Positions 40,219 through 48,953 of a stretch of DNA of 61,671 nt are shown here, piece after piece (positions within the stretch are counted from its first letter, which is position 1; every line of letters starts with the position of its first letter). Under the pieces are notes generated by a model that worked only from the letters and a program-made list of their open reading frames with translations, was not told where the DNA came from and ran no database searches. Both the position numbers and the translations under genes were made by a program. The stretch is from Candidatus Aminicenantota bacterium. Its GTDB lineage: Bacteria; Acidobacteriota; Aminicenantia; Aminicenantales; Aminicenantaceae. The stretch lies in assembly GCA_020348385.1 (NCBI GenBank), contig CP070750.1:1226967-1288637 (forward strand), read 5' to 3'.

Positions 40219-41616
40219 ATGTCTAATCCATCCTTCAACCGACGCGACTTTTTAAAACTCATAGGAATCGGCGCCTCTACACTGGGCCTCGGGATTGTAG
40301 GGCCCAAACCGATTGTCAAAACAAGGCATGGGACGCTGGTCGAATCCCCGGGTGAATATGGTGACTTCCTCGTGGAAAAACTCAAAGCGCAAAATTTTCC
40401 GTACGAATACGATAAAGATAGAATCAAACGAATGAGTGAAAAATCCACAACCTTCAGCCGGAACGTTTGGGATCCGAACCGACAGAATCGTCCCGGAAAG
40501 AAGGAAAACCTCACGTATATCAATCTTGTGGAAGGGGAAGGAAAAGTTCCCAACCAAACGCGACTCGACTATGCTCTGATGACAGCAGCCTGGCATGGAG
40601 CACGATCGGGCGGTGGACTCTCCTACCGATGGAGGGCTCAATCCGGCGTCAGAAGAGAAGGGATGGACAAGCTCGGCCCCTGGAATCCTTCTGACCTAGA
40701 CATGAACTGGGAGGAGGTATCTTTCGCCGTTAAACATGCCTCGCTGTTTTTTGGTGCATCTCAAGCAGGTATTGCCATATTGAATCCCCTTTGGCTTTAC
40801 TCCGACAGTTTCTCTCCCACACGGAAGGATCGGGCGCGCGCCATCCCTGTGTTATCCGAGGGAGAGCGGTTCGAGCGGACAGATGAGTCTCTTTACATCC
40901 CCTGCTCGATGAACAGGGTTGTTGCTCTGGCCTTCGAGGAAAATTATCATGGTATCGCCAATTCTCCTGGAAGATTGGCATCGGCCGCAGTAGGCGACGG
41001 ATACTCCCGGATGGCATTCACGGCTTGCACCCTTGCCGAATTCATCAGAGCGCTCGGCTACCGGGCCATCCCAGCGGGAAACGGCACAGGCCTCAGTATC
41101 CCGATGGCCATAGATGCGGGCTTGGGGGAATTGGGACGTTTGGGCTTGCTGATGACACCAAAATATGGCCCCCGCATCCGCCTGGCCAAAGTTATTACGG
41201 ATATGCCTCTCGTTCCCGATTCTCCCATCAAATTCGGCGTAACCGAATTCTGCAAAGCGTGCATGTTGTGTGCCGAACACTGCCCGGGCGCAGCCATAAC
41301 CGAAGGTCCTCAAACATGGGAAGGGAAATCTCCATCGAACAATCCCGGTGCGTTCAAATGGTACGTTGAATCCGAAAAGTGTTACGATTTCAATGGCTTC
41401 AGCTGTTCCAACTGCAAGCGGGTGTGCCCGTTTACCAAACCCAACAACTCCTGGCTGCACCAGATGATCCGCAAGATCATCGAAACTAAAATCTCGCCTC
41501 TGAACAAACTGATGGTTCGCCTCGACCAGGCCAGCGGGTACGGGCATCAACTTCAAGATACGGAATTCTGGAAAATGGATGGACACAAAACCATCACCGC
41601 CCGGGAATCCATGTGA
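40219..41616 (+). CDS. rdhA: Reductive dehalogenase catalytic subunit (RdhA)
   Basis: A 465-residue corrinoid/Fe-S protein with a twin-arginine signal (FNRRDFLKLIGIGASTLGLG). The corrinoid-binding region has the family pattern GYRAIPAGNGTGLSIPMAID followed by AGLGELGRLGLLMTPKYGPR. Two ferredoxin-type clusters end the protein: C345-x2-C348-x2-C351-x3-C355-P, and C388, C396-x2-C399-x3-C403-P. It would reductively remove halogen from organic compounds as a terminal electron acceptor outside the membrane. ATG 40219 is preferred over 40147 because the Tat signal starts there. The 3' end overlaps rdhC by 4 nt. The substrate cannot be read from the sequence. Confidence 0.93.
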   Translation: MSNPSFNRRDFLKLIGIGASTLGLGIVGPKPIVKTRHGTLVESPGEYGDFLVEKLKAQNFPYEYDKDRIKRMSEKSTTFSRNVWDPNRQNRPGKKENLTYINLVEGEGKVPNQTRLDYALMTAAWHGARSGGGLSYRWRAQSGVRREGMDKLGPWNPSDLDMNWEEVSFAVKHASLFFGASQAGIAILNPLWLYSDSFSPTRKDRARAIPVLSEGERFERTDESLYIPCSMNRVVALAFEENYHGIANSPGRLASAAVGDGYSRMAFTACTLAEFIRALGYRAIPAGNGTGLSIPMAIDAGLGELGRLGLLMTPKYGPRIRLAKVITDMPLVPDSPIKFGVTEFCKACMLCAEHCPGAAITEGPQTWEGKSPSNNPGAFKWYVESEKCYDFNGFSCSNCKRVCPFTKPNNSWLHQMIRKIIETKISPLNKLMVRLDQASGYGHQLQDTEFWKMDGHKTITARESM

Positions 41617-42788
41617 GGAAAATAACTTCTGCCCAAAAATGGGACCGCATCCTAGCTGTTCTCGCCTTGATTTTTCTGGTTTGCGTCTGGTTGGCCGGGA
41701 CATTCAGAGCCCAGGCGGATCTGCATCCGTTTCTCAAAAAGGCCTTGCCCGAAGCGGCCCATTTCACGCCCAGCCCCGGTGGTAACTACGCCGCGTGGAA
41801 AGGTTCCGACAAGGAGGAATTGATCGGATACGTTGCTGTGGATTCAAGCCACGGTTACGGAGGAGACCTGCATTTGGCTGTGGCTCTGGCCCTCGATGGA
41901 TCGGTAAAAGGCATAGCGGTGGTGGACCACAAAGAAACCGCAGCTTTTTTTGGCTTTGTTTTAAGACGGGGAGTGCTCGACGACCTGACGGGGAAAAAAT
42001 TTTCCGATCCGTTTATTCTCGATCAGGATGTGGACAGCGTAACCGGGGCGACCTACAGCACCCAAGCGCTGGTGGACGCAACCCGGAAGGCAAGTCGCAG
42101 GATAGCCTCCAGAAACCTGGACTATTCTGTTTCTCCTGAATCCGCCCCGAAAATCCGATTCGGAATCCCAGAAGCCGTTCTAGTCGGACTTTTTCTGTTT
42201 GGAATTATCGGACGACTCCGCTGTCTTCGTTTTAAACACAAAAAAACAGCTCGCTGGATTTCGATGCTGACAGGACTTTTTATCCTGGGATTTGTTTTCA
42301 ACAAACCGCTCACCCTGGTCCTGGTCAATAAGGCACTCCTGGGATTTTGGCCCCAATGGCAGCTTCACCTCTATTCTTACGTTCTGCTGGCTGGAATTCT
42401 GTTCATCACCTTGGTGGACAACAAAAATCCTTACTGCGAATGGTTCTGCCCTTTCGGATCCGCCCAGGAATGCCTGGCGGTTATTGGGGGAGGCAAGAAG
42501 CGGCCACCAAAAAATGTCCACACCGTTCTGCGCTGGTTCCAGAGGGTATTAGCCCTTGGCGCGATCTCGATAGCCCTCTTCTACCGTAATCCGAGCATCT
42601 CCAGCTATGAGGTTTTCGGCGCCTTTTTCCACCTGATCGGGACCAACTTTCATTTTGTGCTGCTGGGGATTGTACTCGTTGCAGCTCTTTTCATCCGCAG
42701 GCCTTGGTGCAGCTACCTCTGTCCATTGAGACCAGTCACAGATTTCATTCGGCTCGTGCGGAATTGGATACGCAATATCTGGACATGA
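41613..42788 (+). CDS. rdhC: RdhC/NosR-type membrane flavoprotein with FMN-binding domain
   Basis: A 391-residue protein starting at GTG within the rdhA stop (GTGA overlap). After one membrane helix (ILAVLALIFLVCVWLAG) comes a periplasmic FMN-binding domain ending in the flavinylation motif VDSVTGATYSTQALVD. About five further helices follow. The polyferredoxin-like cytoplasmic motifs CEWFCPFGSAQE and CSYLCPLRPVTDF have reduced Cys content compared with NosR. In dehalogenating bacteria such proteins may pass electrons to RdhA. Its position immediately behind rdhA supports that. Confidence 0.85.
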   Translation: MRKITSAQKWDRILAVLALIFLVCVWLAGTFRAQADLHPFLKKALPEAAHFTPSPGGNYAAWKGSDKEELIGYVAVDSSHGYGGDLHLAVALALDGSVKGIAVVDHKETAAFFGFVLRRGVLDDLTGKKFSDPFILDQDVDSVTGATYSTQALVDATRKASRRIASRNLDYSVSPESAPKIRFGIPEAVLVGLFLFGIIGRLRCLRFKHKKTARWISMLTGLFILGFVFNKPLTLVLVNKALLGFWPQWQLHLYSYVLLAGILFITLVDNKNPYCEWFCPFGSAQECLAVIGGGKKRPPKNVHTVLRWFQRVLALGAISIALFYRNPSISSYEVFGAFFHLIGTNFHFVLLGIVLVAALFIRRPWCSYLCPLRPVTDFIRLVRNWIRNIWT

Positions 42789-42789
42789 A

Positions 42790-42808
42790 AAAGACTCATT
42801 GAGTCTTT
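42790..42808 (+). terminator. Hairpin after the rdhBAC operon (possible terminator)
   Basis: AAAGACTC and GAGTCTTT form an 8-bp stem with a 3-nt loop directly behind the rdhC stop. The following CCTCTATTTC is only weakly U-rich, so termination is uncertain. Confidence 0.4.
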
Positions 42809-42850
42809 CCTCTATTTCATATATAGAATTAGAGATAGGATTTTTTCGTT

Positions 42851-44275
42851 ATGTTGTTATCTGTCGTCATTCTTTACCTTCTCATAACCGTCGGCATCAG
42901 TTTTTACCTCAGCAAGAGGGTCAAATCTACCACAGATTTCCTGATAGCTGGAAGAAAGCTGGGATTGCTCCTGACGACGGCCACCTTGGCTGCCATCCAG
43001 TTGGGCGCAGGCGTGATCTTAGGGGGAGCTGAACTGGGGGCACAAAGCGGTATTTGGCCCGGAATGTGGTATGGCATAGGGTGCGGTGGCGGCTTGATCT
43101 TGGCCGGGCTCCTCGTGGCGGCCAAATTGAGAAGGCGAGGCGGTTATGTGCCGCTGGATTTTTTTGCCGCCCGTTACGGAGAAAAAAAATGGGTTCGCTT
43201 CTGGGGATGGCTCTCCAATATCCCGAGCCTCCTTGGCATTTTTGTGGCACAAGTCATGGCAGCAGGAACCATTTTTTCCCTATTCGGGATCGATTACAAA
43301 ATCGGGATCATCATCAGCGGTGTGGTGATCATGCTCTACAGCGTCCTGGGGGGAATGATCAGCGTTGCTGTTGTGAATTTTGTGCAACTGGGCATAATCG
43401 TCCTGGGTATTCCCCTCGTGGCCGTCATGTCTCTGAACCAGTCGGGTAGCACATTTTCCGATACTGCCGCCCGCACACTTTCCACTCCGTTTATTCCTTC
43501 GAGCATGCTTTCCCAAGCCGTGTTTATCATCGTCCCATTCCTGCTGGCCATTTCCGTTTCTTACGATGCCTTTATGAGATACCAATCTGCAAAATCCGAG
43601 CGAGTGGCAAAATGGGGATGCATCCTGGGAGGGATAATTGTTATTCTTATCAGTTTTTGTGTAGGGCTTGTGGGAGCATCCGGCAAAGCCATTTATCCCA
43701 CTCTTGAAAATGCCGAAATCCTGCCCAAAATGATTCAGACGACTCTTCCGCCCGTCCTCGCAGGATTCGTCGTGTCTGCACTTCTCGCTGCAGCAATGTC
43801 GACGGGCAATTGTCTGCTTATCTCTCTAGCGGGATGTTTTTCGAGAGATCTGTACAACAAAGTGCTGAATCCCTCAGCAAAGCTTGATGAATTAAAATAT
43901 TCCAAAACAATATCAAGAATAGTTGTCGTGGGGACGCTTTTCGTCGGGGTAGCCATAGCCTTTTACGCTAAGGGAATTTTGTATACGATTATCATTTTTA
44001 ATTATCCTTACATGGCAAGCTTGCTAGTGCCTCTTCTCGGAGGCGTCCTCTGGAAGGGAGCCACAACCAAAGGGGCCATCGCGGCCCTGTTTGCGGGGGG
44101 AGCCATAGGCGTGGCTTCCTTTGTTGCCGGAATACCCGGACCTTTGCAGGGTCTGTTTAATATCGATTTAGGCCTGCTCGCAGCTTATGCTGTTTCCACC
44201 ATCGTTTTTGTGTCGGTTAGCCTGTTGACTCCAGATCAGGGTTATCGCTCTACCCCAAAAAACTATTCTGTTTGA
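42851..44275 (+). CDS. Sodium:solute symporter (SSS family)
   Basis: A 474-residue transporter with about 12-13 helices. The N-terminal motif YLSKRVKSTTDFLIAGRKLG and the following TLAAIQLGAGVILGGAELGAQ are typical of SSS proteins, as is the later LAAAMSTGNCLLISLAGCFSRD. It would import an organic solute with sodium. The substrate is unknown; panthothenate/proline-type relatives are similar. The gene lies between the dehalogenase operon and the flavoprotein-ferredoxin pair, 51 nt before the latter, suggesting joint use with them. Confidence 0.87.
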   Translation: MLLSVVILYLLITVGISFYLSKRVKSTTDFLIAGRKLGLLLTTATLAAIQLGAGVILGGAELGAQSGIWPGMWYGIGCGGGLILAGLLVAAKLRRRGGYVPLDFFAARYGEKKWVRFWGWLSNIPSLLGIFVAQVMAAGTIFSLFGIDYKIGIIISGVVIMLYSVLGGMISVAVVNFVQLGIIVLGIPLVAVMSLNQSGSTFSDTAARTLSTPFIPSSMLSQAVFIIVPFLLAISVSYDAFMRYQSAKSERVAKWGCILGGIIVILISFCVGLVGASGKAIYPTLENAEILPKMIQTTLPPVLAGFVVSALLAAAMSTGNCLLISLAGCFSRDLYNKVLNPSAKLDELKYSKTISRIVVVGTLFVGVAIAFYAKGILYTIIIFNYPYMASLLVPLLGGVLWKGATTKGAIAALFAGGAIGVASFVAGIPGPLQGLFNIDLGLLAAYAVSTIVFVSVSLLTPDQGYRSTPKNYSV

Positions 44276-44326
44276 AACGTCTGGTACAATAGACATAGAT
44301 TAAGATTCTAAGGAAAGAGAGCTAAA

Positions 44327-46285
44327 GTGAAAGAGAAAGATAATCCATGCCATTGCCTGGAATGGCCCTATCCCCTCCTGGATGACCAAGTCCAAAAAAT
44401 ATCAACCGATGTCCTGATCCTGGGAGGAGGAATCGCAGGCTGTTGGGCTGCCATAGCCGCTGCTCAAAAAGGTGTTCGGGTGGCGCTCGTGGAAAAGGGA
44501 GCTATAATCCGAAGCGGGGCTGGCGGTTCAGGATGTGACCATTGGGAATCGGCCGCCACAAATCCCTGCTCACGCATCACGCCTGAGGAACTCACTCAAG
44601 CCATGATCCAAGCCCACCATCGTTACAACAACGGCATTTCGCATTATATCGAATGTCGGGAGGGTTATGACCGCCTTTTGGACCTGGAGAAATTCGGAGG
44701 AAAAATCCGGGACACAGAGGACAAATTCCAAGGGGCCGAATTCCGGGATGAAAAAACGAAATTTTTATTCGCCTATGATTATGAAAATAAATTCACCCTG
44801 CGTGTCTGGGGAACGACATTCAAACCGGCCCTTGCCAGAGAATGTCGGCGTTTGGGAGTCGATGTATTCGACAGAACCATGGCCACTTCCCTTTTAACGG
44901 AAGGAAATCAACAAGGGGCAAGAGTTGTGGGAGCAACCGGTATAAACGGCCGCACAGGTGAATTTATCACCTTCATGGCAAAGGCCACGGTCCTCTGCAT
45001 GTCCCGCCCCACACGGATCTGGCTGTTCTCTCCGGGATTGCCGGGAATATCCGAGTTCCGGCCGCCCCAGTGCACAGGCGATGGCCATGCCATGGGCTGG
45101 AAGGCGGGGGTGGAATTTGCGATGATGGAAAAATCGGTGAAAGGCGAATGGTCGGGCGACCGCAGTTTTCCTCCTTATGGGGTAGGAAACACCCACAACA
45201 CATGGTATGCCTGCAACATGGTCGATGCCGATGGCAGAGAGATTCCCTGGGTTGATAGAGACAGACGGGTCCTCACGGATATTTCCCAGCGGCACCGACC
45301 TGCCCCTGGGCAAAAACTTTTTTTAAAGGGTGGAGGCGAACCGGACGTTCCTTCCTATGAATTCCAAGGACCGGATATTCTCCCCACAGAAGAGCTTTTG
45401 GCAGAGGGCTTCAAATTGCCTTTTTATGCGGATTTGGCCGGCATGCCGGAACAGGAAAGAAAGGCCATTTGGGGCTTGATGGTCGGGGAGGAAGGAAAAA
45501 CAAAAATCCCCATATTGAAGGCCTACACCGAAGTCGGTTTCGATCCTGAAAAACACCTGATACAGAGCTACGGCGAAGGATGGCAATCAGGCGGATTTCT
45601 TCCCCAGGAACGGCAGCTTTTTGGCCTACCTGGGGGGATGGTGAATGACTGGAACCTGCAGACAAACCTGGAGGGGCTTTACGCAGCCGGAGACCAGCTT
45701 TTTGCTGCGAATTGTCACGGGCATGCCGCCGCCACCGGACACTACGCCGGCCGACACGCCGCCAATTACGCAAGGGTGGCGGCCCTATCAACAATCGACA
45801 ACAAGCAGGTAGAAAAGGAGCGGATAAGGGTTTATGCACCGCTAAAAAAAGACGGCGGGATCGGATGGCAAGAACTGAACATGCGCATAACACGACTCAT
45901 GCAGCATTATTGCGGCGAGATAAAAAGCGAAGAACTTCTGACAACCGGATTGGACCTGTTGAAGGATATTCAGAAATTAGAGGTTCCTCAGCTCGCCGCT
46001 CGAAACCCGCATGAGCTGGTCCGGACATTGGAGGTATTAAATGTCCTCACCAATGCAGAAATCGTCCTGAATGCCTGTTTGGCTCGCAAAGCAAGTTCAA
46101 AACCGCTGCATTTCCGCAGGTCAGATTATCCAGAAATGGACCCTCCCGAGTGGAATAAGCTCGTCACGATAAAGCTTGAGAATAACGAGGTCGCAATCGG
46201 CAAAAAGCCTTTGGATTATTACGTTTCTCTGGAAGAAAATTACGAATCTCATAACGTCGACTATTTGGAAGAACACAAATCATGA
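44327..46285 (+). CDS. AprA/FrdA-like FAD flavoprotein
   Basis: A 652-residue protein of the succinate dehydrogenase/fumarate reductase/adenylylsulfate reductase flavoprotein superfamily. The FAD-binding start is DVLILGGGIAGCWAAIAAAQKG with EKGAIIRSGAGGSGCDHW. Later come GDGHAMGWKAGVEF (family substrate-site region), LYAAGDQLFAANCHGHAAATGHYAG (C-terminal FAD motif) and a helical end domain. It pairs with the ferredoxin that overlaps its stop by 4 nt, as AprA pairs with AprB. No sulfate-activation gene (sat) or dsr genes are seen, so dissimilatory sulfur metabolism is not implied. The start is GTG 44327. The reaction is unknown. Confidence 0.82.
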   Translation: MKEKDNPCHCLEWPYPLLDDQVQKISTDVLILGGGIAGCWAAIAAAQKGVRVALVEKGAIIRSGAGGSGCDHWESAATNPCSRITPEELTQAMIQAHHRYNNGISHYIECREGYDRLLDLEKFGGKIRDTEDKFQGAEFRDEKTKFLFAYDYENKFTLRVWGTTFKPALARECRRLGVDVFDRTMATSLLTEGNQQGARVVGATGINGRTGEFITFMAKATVLCMSRPTRIWLFSPGLPGISEFRPPQCTGDGHAMGWKAGVEFAMMEKSVKGEWSGDRSFPPYGVGNTHNTWYACNMVDADGREIPWVDRDRRVLTDISQRHRPAPGQKLFLKGGGEPDVPSYEFQGPDILPTEELLAEGFKLPFYADLAGMPEQERKAIWGLMVGEEGKTKIPILKAYTEVGFDPEKHLIQSYGEGWQSGGFLPQERQLFGLPGGMVNDWNLQTNLEGLYAAGDQLFAANCHGHAAATGHYAGRHAANYARVAALSTIDNKQVEKERIRVYAPLKKDGGIGWQELNMRITRLMQHYCGEIKSEELLTTGLDLLKDIQKLEVPQLAARNPHELVRTLEVLNVLTNAEIVLNACLARKASSKPLHFRRSDYPEMDPPEWNKLVTIKLENNEVAIGKKPLDYYVSLEENYESHNVDYLEEHKS

Positions 46286-46554
46286 AGGGAAAAAAGATCT
46301 ATGTCCATCCAGAAGCAGCCGCCTTACAGCCGCTTACGTTTGATGCGGGGATATGTGACGGCTGCAACAGATGCGTTGAGGTGTGTCAGGTCGACATCCT
46401 TGTTCCCGATCCAAAAAAAGGCAATCCTCCTGTGGTGGTCTATCCGGGAGAGTGTTGGTATGGCGGTTGTTGCGTAGCGATTTGTCCCAAACCGGGGGCC
46501 ATAAAATTAAATACACCTTTGATGAATCGCGTGCACTGGAAAAAAAAGGATTGA
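46282..46554 (+). CDS. AprB-like 2x[4Fe-4S] ferredoxin
   Basis: A 90-residue iron-sulfur protein. The first cluster is ligated by ICDGCNRCVEVC (C25, C28, C31, C35). The second is in ECWYGGCCVAICP, whose spacing (C-x4-C-C-x3-C-P) resembles the unusual AprB-type second cluster rather than a standard ferredoxin. The gene begins inside the flavoprotein stop codon (ATGA). It most likely serves as the electron-transfer partner of that flavoprotein. Confidence 0.85.
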   Translation: MKGKKIYVHPEAAALQPLTFDAGICDGCNRCVEVCQVDILVPDPKKGNPPVVVYPGECWYGGCCVAICPKPGAIKLNTPLMNRVHWKKKD

Positions 46555-46572
46555 CCATGATGTGAGGGACCG

Positions 46573-47520
46573 ATGGAACCGACAAAAACGAAAAAAGAAT
46601 GGTTATCGCTTAAAACTTCGATCTCAGAGGATTTTTCGGAATATTGGGGCGGGAATTGGGGGTGCGACTCCGAAGTGGGGAAATTGCGAGCTGTGCTTTT
46701 GAGGCGCCCGGGAAAAGAAATCGAGGCCGTCACAGATCCCGAAGAGTTCCGGTGGCTGGAAGCCATGGATGTCGAGATCGCCAGAGAGCAGCATGATGCT
46801 TTTGCCGAGGCCTACCGGTCTCAAGGTGTGGAAGTCCATTATGTGGAAAAGATGCGCGATGACAGGCCCAATGCTCTATTTATGAGGGATAATGTGCTGA
46901 TGACCCCCCAAGGTGCTATTGTTGGAAGACAAGCCATGGCTTGCAGAAGGGGGGAGGAGAGATATGCGGCTGAGGCCTTGGCAAGGTTGGGCGTCCCAAT
47001 CGTCCGGACGATTTCCGGAATGGGCATTTTTGAAACAGCCTGCTGCCTTTGGGTGGATGCCGGGACCGTCATCATCGGAACAGGGAACCGTGCCAACAAA
47101 GAAGGAGCTCTGCAGGTCGAACAAACCTTGCGCTCGATGGGTGTGGAGCATTTCCTTCACCTCCAAATCCCACACGGTTATGCCCATATAGACAGCATCA
47201 TCAGCTTTGTGGACAAAAAAACGGCCGTGTTCGATCCTGTTCGCATTCCCTGGGATATTTGGACAGCGCTCAAAAATAGGGGCTTTAAACTTTTCGAAGC
47301 TCCATCTCTTCAGGAAACAAAGGATCTTGCCCTCAATTTTGTCGCTTTGAACCCAGGTAGGATTCTGATGGCGGCTGGCTTTCCGGAAACAAAAGAGTTA
47401 CTCCAATCCCGGGGGATTGCCGTCCACGAAGTGGAGATTTCAGAACTTCGCAAGGGATGGGGTTCTCTCCACTGCATGACCACCACCCTCAAACGGGAAC
47501 CTATCGGCAGTCTGGATTAA
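46573..47520 (+). CDS. Amidinohydrolase-superfamily enzyme (dimethylarginine/arginine deiminase-like)
   Basis: A 315-residue alpha/beta propeller enzyme of the guanidine-modifying superfamily. The opening is LRAVLLRRPGKEIE; RDNVLMTPQGAIVGR follows, then the catalytic His/Asp in HGYAHIDSIISFVD and the catalytic Cys in SLHCMTTTLKRE. These match the DDAH/arginine deiminase/amidinotransferase pattern. It would hydrolyse or transfer an amidino group of an arginine-like substrate, forming citrulline-type product and an amine. It is 18 nt behind the ferredoxin gene and converges with an amino-acid permease (4-nt overlap), which suggests import and breakdown of a guanidino compound. Confidence 0.83.
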   Translation: MEPTKTKKEWLSLKTSISEDFSEYWGGNWGCDSEVGKLRAVLLRRPGKEIEAVTDPEEFRWLEAMDVEIAREQHDAFAEAYRSQGVEVHYVEKMRDDRPNALFMRDNVLMTPQGAIVGRQAMACRRGEERYAAEALARLGVPIVRTISGMGIFETACCLWVDAGTVIIGTGNRANKEGALQVEQTLRSMGVEHFLHLQIPHGYAHIDSIISFVDKKTAVFDPVRIPWDIWTALKNRGFKLFEAPSLQETKDLALNFVALNPGRILMAAGFPETKELLQSRGIAVHEVEISELRKGWGSLHCMTTTLKREPIGSLD

Positions 47521-48911
47521 GAACTTTTATTCTTATCCCACAGGAAATATACTGGGATTCCCGCCAACATAAGGGCAATGCCTGCCAAAGATTCGACGGG
47601 TCTTCTGATCACAGTGTTCAGCAGTATTCCTGACAGGGCAAGGATAAAGATCATCGGGACAATTGGATAGCCCCATGCTTTGTATGGTCGAGGAAGGTCG
47701 GGGCGTTTTTTCCGGAGCGTGTAAATGGCAGCTGCCGCCAGAACCCAAAATAGGATGCCGGCAAACATGGCAAAGGTGAACAACTGCTCGAATGTACCTG
47801 TTAAGGCAAGCAAGGAGGCCCAGATCGCCTGAAGGACAAGGGAAAAGCCCGGCGTTTTGAAACGGGGATGCACACCCCCCACTTTTTTGAAAAACAATCC
47901 ATCCCGGGCCATGGCGTAGTAAACGCGGGGACCGACAAAGATGGCTCCGTTTAAAGCGCCAAGGATGGAGATAAGGATCATGGCAGATATAAGTCCTGCC
48001 GCCGTGGCCCCGAAAAGGGAGACGGATGCTCTTTCGGCTACTGTTACCACTCCCTTCATTTCCCCGACCGGGAGGGCAAGAAAATAGATGACATTGGTGA
48101 AAAAGTAGAGCAGTGTTATGCCCAGTGTTCCCATGATCAGGGCAAACTTCAGGTTTCGCTTGGGATCTTTTATCTCACCGGCCACATAATTGATATTATT
48201 CCACCCATCGAAGGCCCAGAACACCGAAACAAAAGCGAGTCCGAATCCGGTCAAAAGCTGGGCAAAGCTCCATCCTTCAGGATTGAAAGTCAGATCGATG
48301 GATATCCCGTTTGCGAATACAAATCCCAGAATGACAAAAACCAGGATGGTCCCGATTTTGATGACCGTCAGAACATTCTGAACCGTTTTGCCAAAAGAGA
48401 CTCCGACATAATTGATGGCCGTCAGAAGGAGAATTACCGCGACAGCGACCAATTGTCCTCTGGACAGAGTATAATCGAAGCCTCCGATTGGGAAAGAAAA
48501 GATGATTTCCCTGGTGGATAAAGAAGGGAAAAAGGAGCCGAAATATTCGGCAAAAGCTACACCCAAGGCAGCAATAGATCCCGTCATGTTGACAAGGAAC
48601 ATCTTCCATCCGAAGAGGAATCCGAACAGGTGGCCGTAGGCCTCCCGGAGATAGACATATTGACCTCCTGCCTCAGGAAGGGAAACGCCAAGCTCGGCAT
48701 AGGTCAGCGCTCCAGCAAGAATCAGAAGGCCCCCCAGAAACCAGGCCAGCAAAATCAGCAGCGTCGACGGGACTGCCTGGGCCATGATACCGGTCGTCAG
48801 GAAAATACCCGAGCCTATGACGATCCCCATCATCATCATGGTCGAGTCGAAAAGACCCAGCTGCCGGATGAGGGGATCTTCGCTTTTTATGATTGTATTG
48901 TGAGTTTTCAC
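47517..48911 (-). CDS. APC-family amino-acid permease
   Basis: A 464-residue transporter with 12 helices. The first helix has the APC signature MMMMGIVIGSGIFLTTGIMAQ; the segment TYAELGVSLPEAGGQYVYLREAYG and the later FWAFDGWNNINYVAGEIKDP are typical of the amino-acid transporter/LAT-type group. It imports or exchanges amino acids or amines. The 3' end overlaps the amidinohydrolase gene on the other strand by 4 nt. A link to guanidino-compound uptake is inference from position only. Confidence 0.9.
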   Translation of the reverse strand: MKTHNTIIKSEDPLIRQLGLFDSTMMMMGIVIGSGIFLTTGIMAQAVPSTLLILLAWFLGGLLILAGALTYAELGVSLPEAGGQYVYLREAYGHLFGFLFGWKMFLVNMTGSIAALGVAFAEYFGSFFPSLSTREIIFSFPIGGFDYTLSRGQLVAVAVILLLTAINYVGVSFGKTVQNVLTVIKIGTILVFVILGFVFANGISIDLTFNPEGWSFAQLLTGFGLAFVSVFWAFDGWNNINYVAGEIKDPKRNLKFALIMGTLGITLLYFFTNVIYFLALPVGEMKGVVTVAERASVSLFGATAAGLISAMILISILGALNGAIFVGPRVYYAMARDGLFFKKVGGVHPRFKTPGFSLVLQAIWASLLALTGTFEQLFTFAMFAGILFWVLAAAAIYTLRKKRPDLPRPYKAWGYPIVPMIFILALSGILLNTVIRRPVESLAGIALMLAGIPVYFLWDKNKSS

Positions 48912-48953
48912 CCCACAGTACTAGTATAGGAAATCTCTCATTTTCTCAAGGGA

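Noticed and set aside
46282..46554. Dissimilatory sulfate reduction (AprAB) reading
   Set aside because: No sat, dsr or qmo genes are near, and the flavoprotein could equally belong to uncharacterised FrdA-like relatives.
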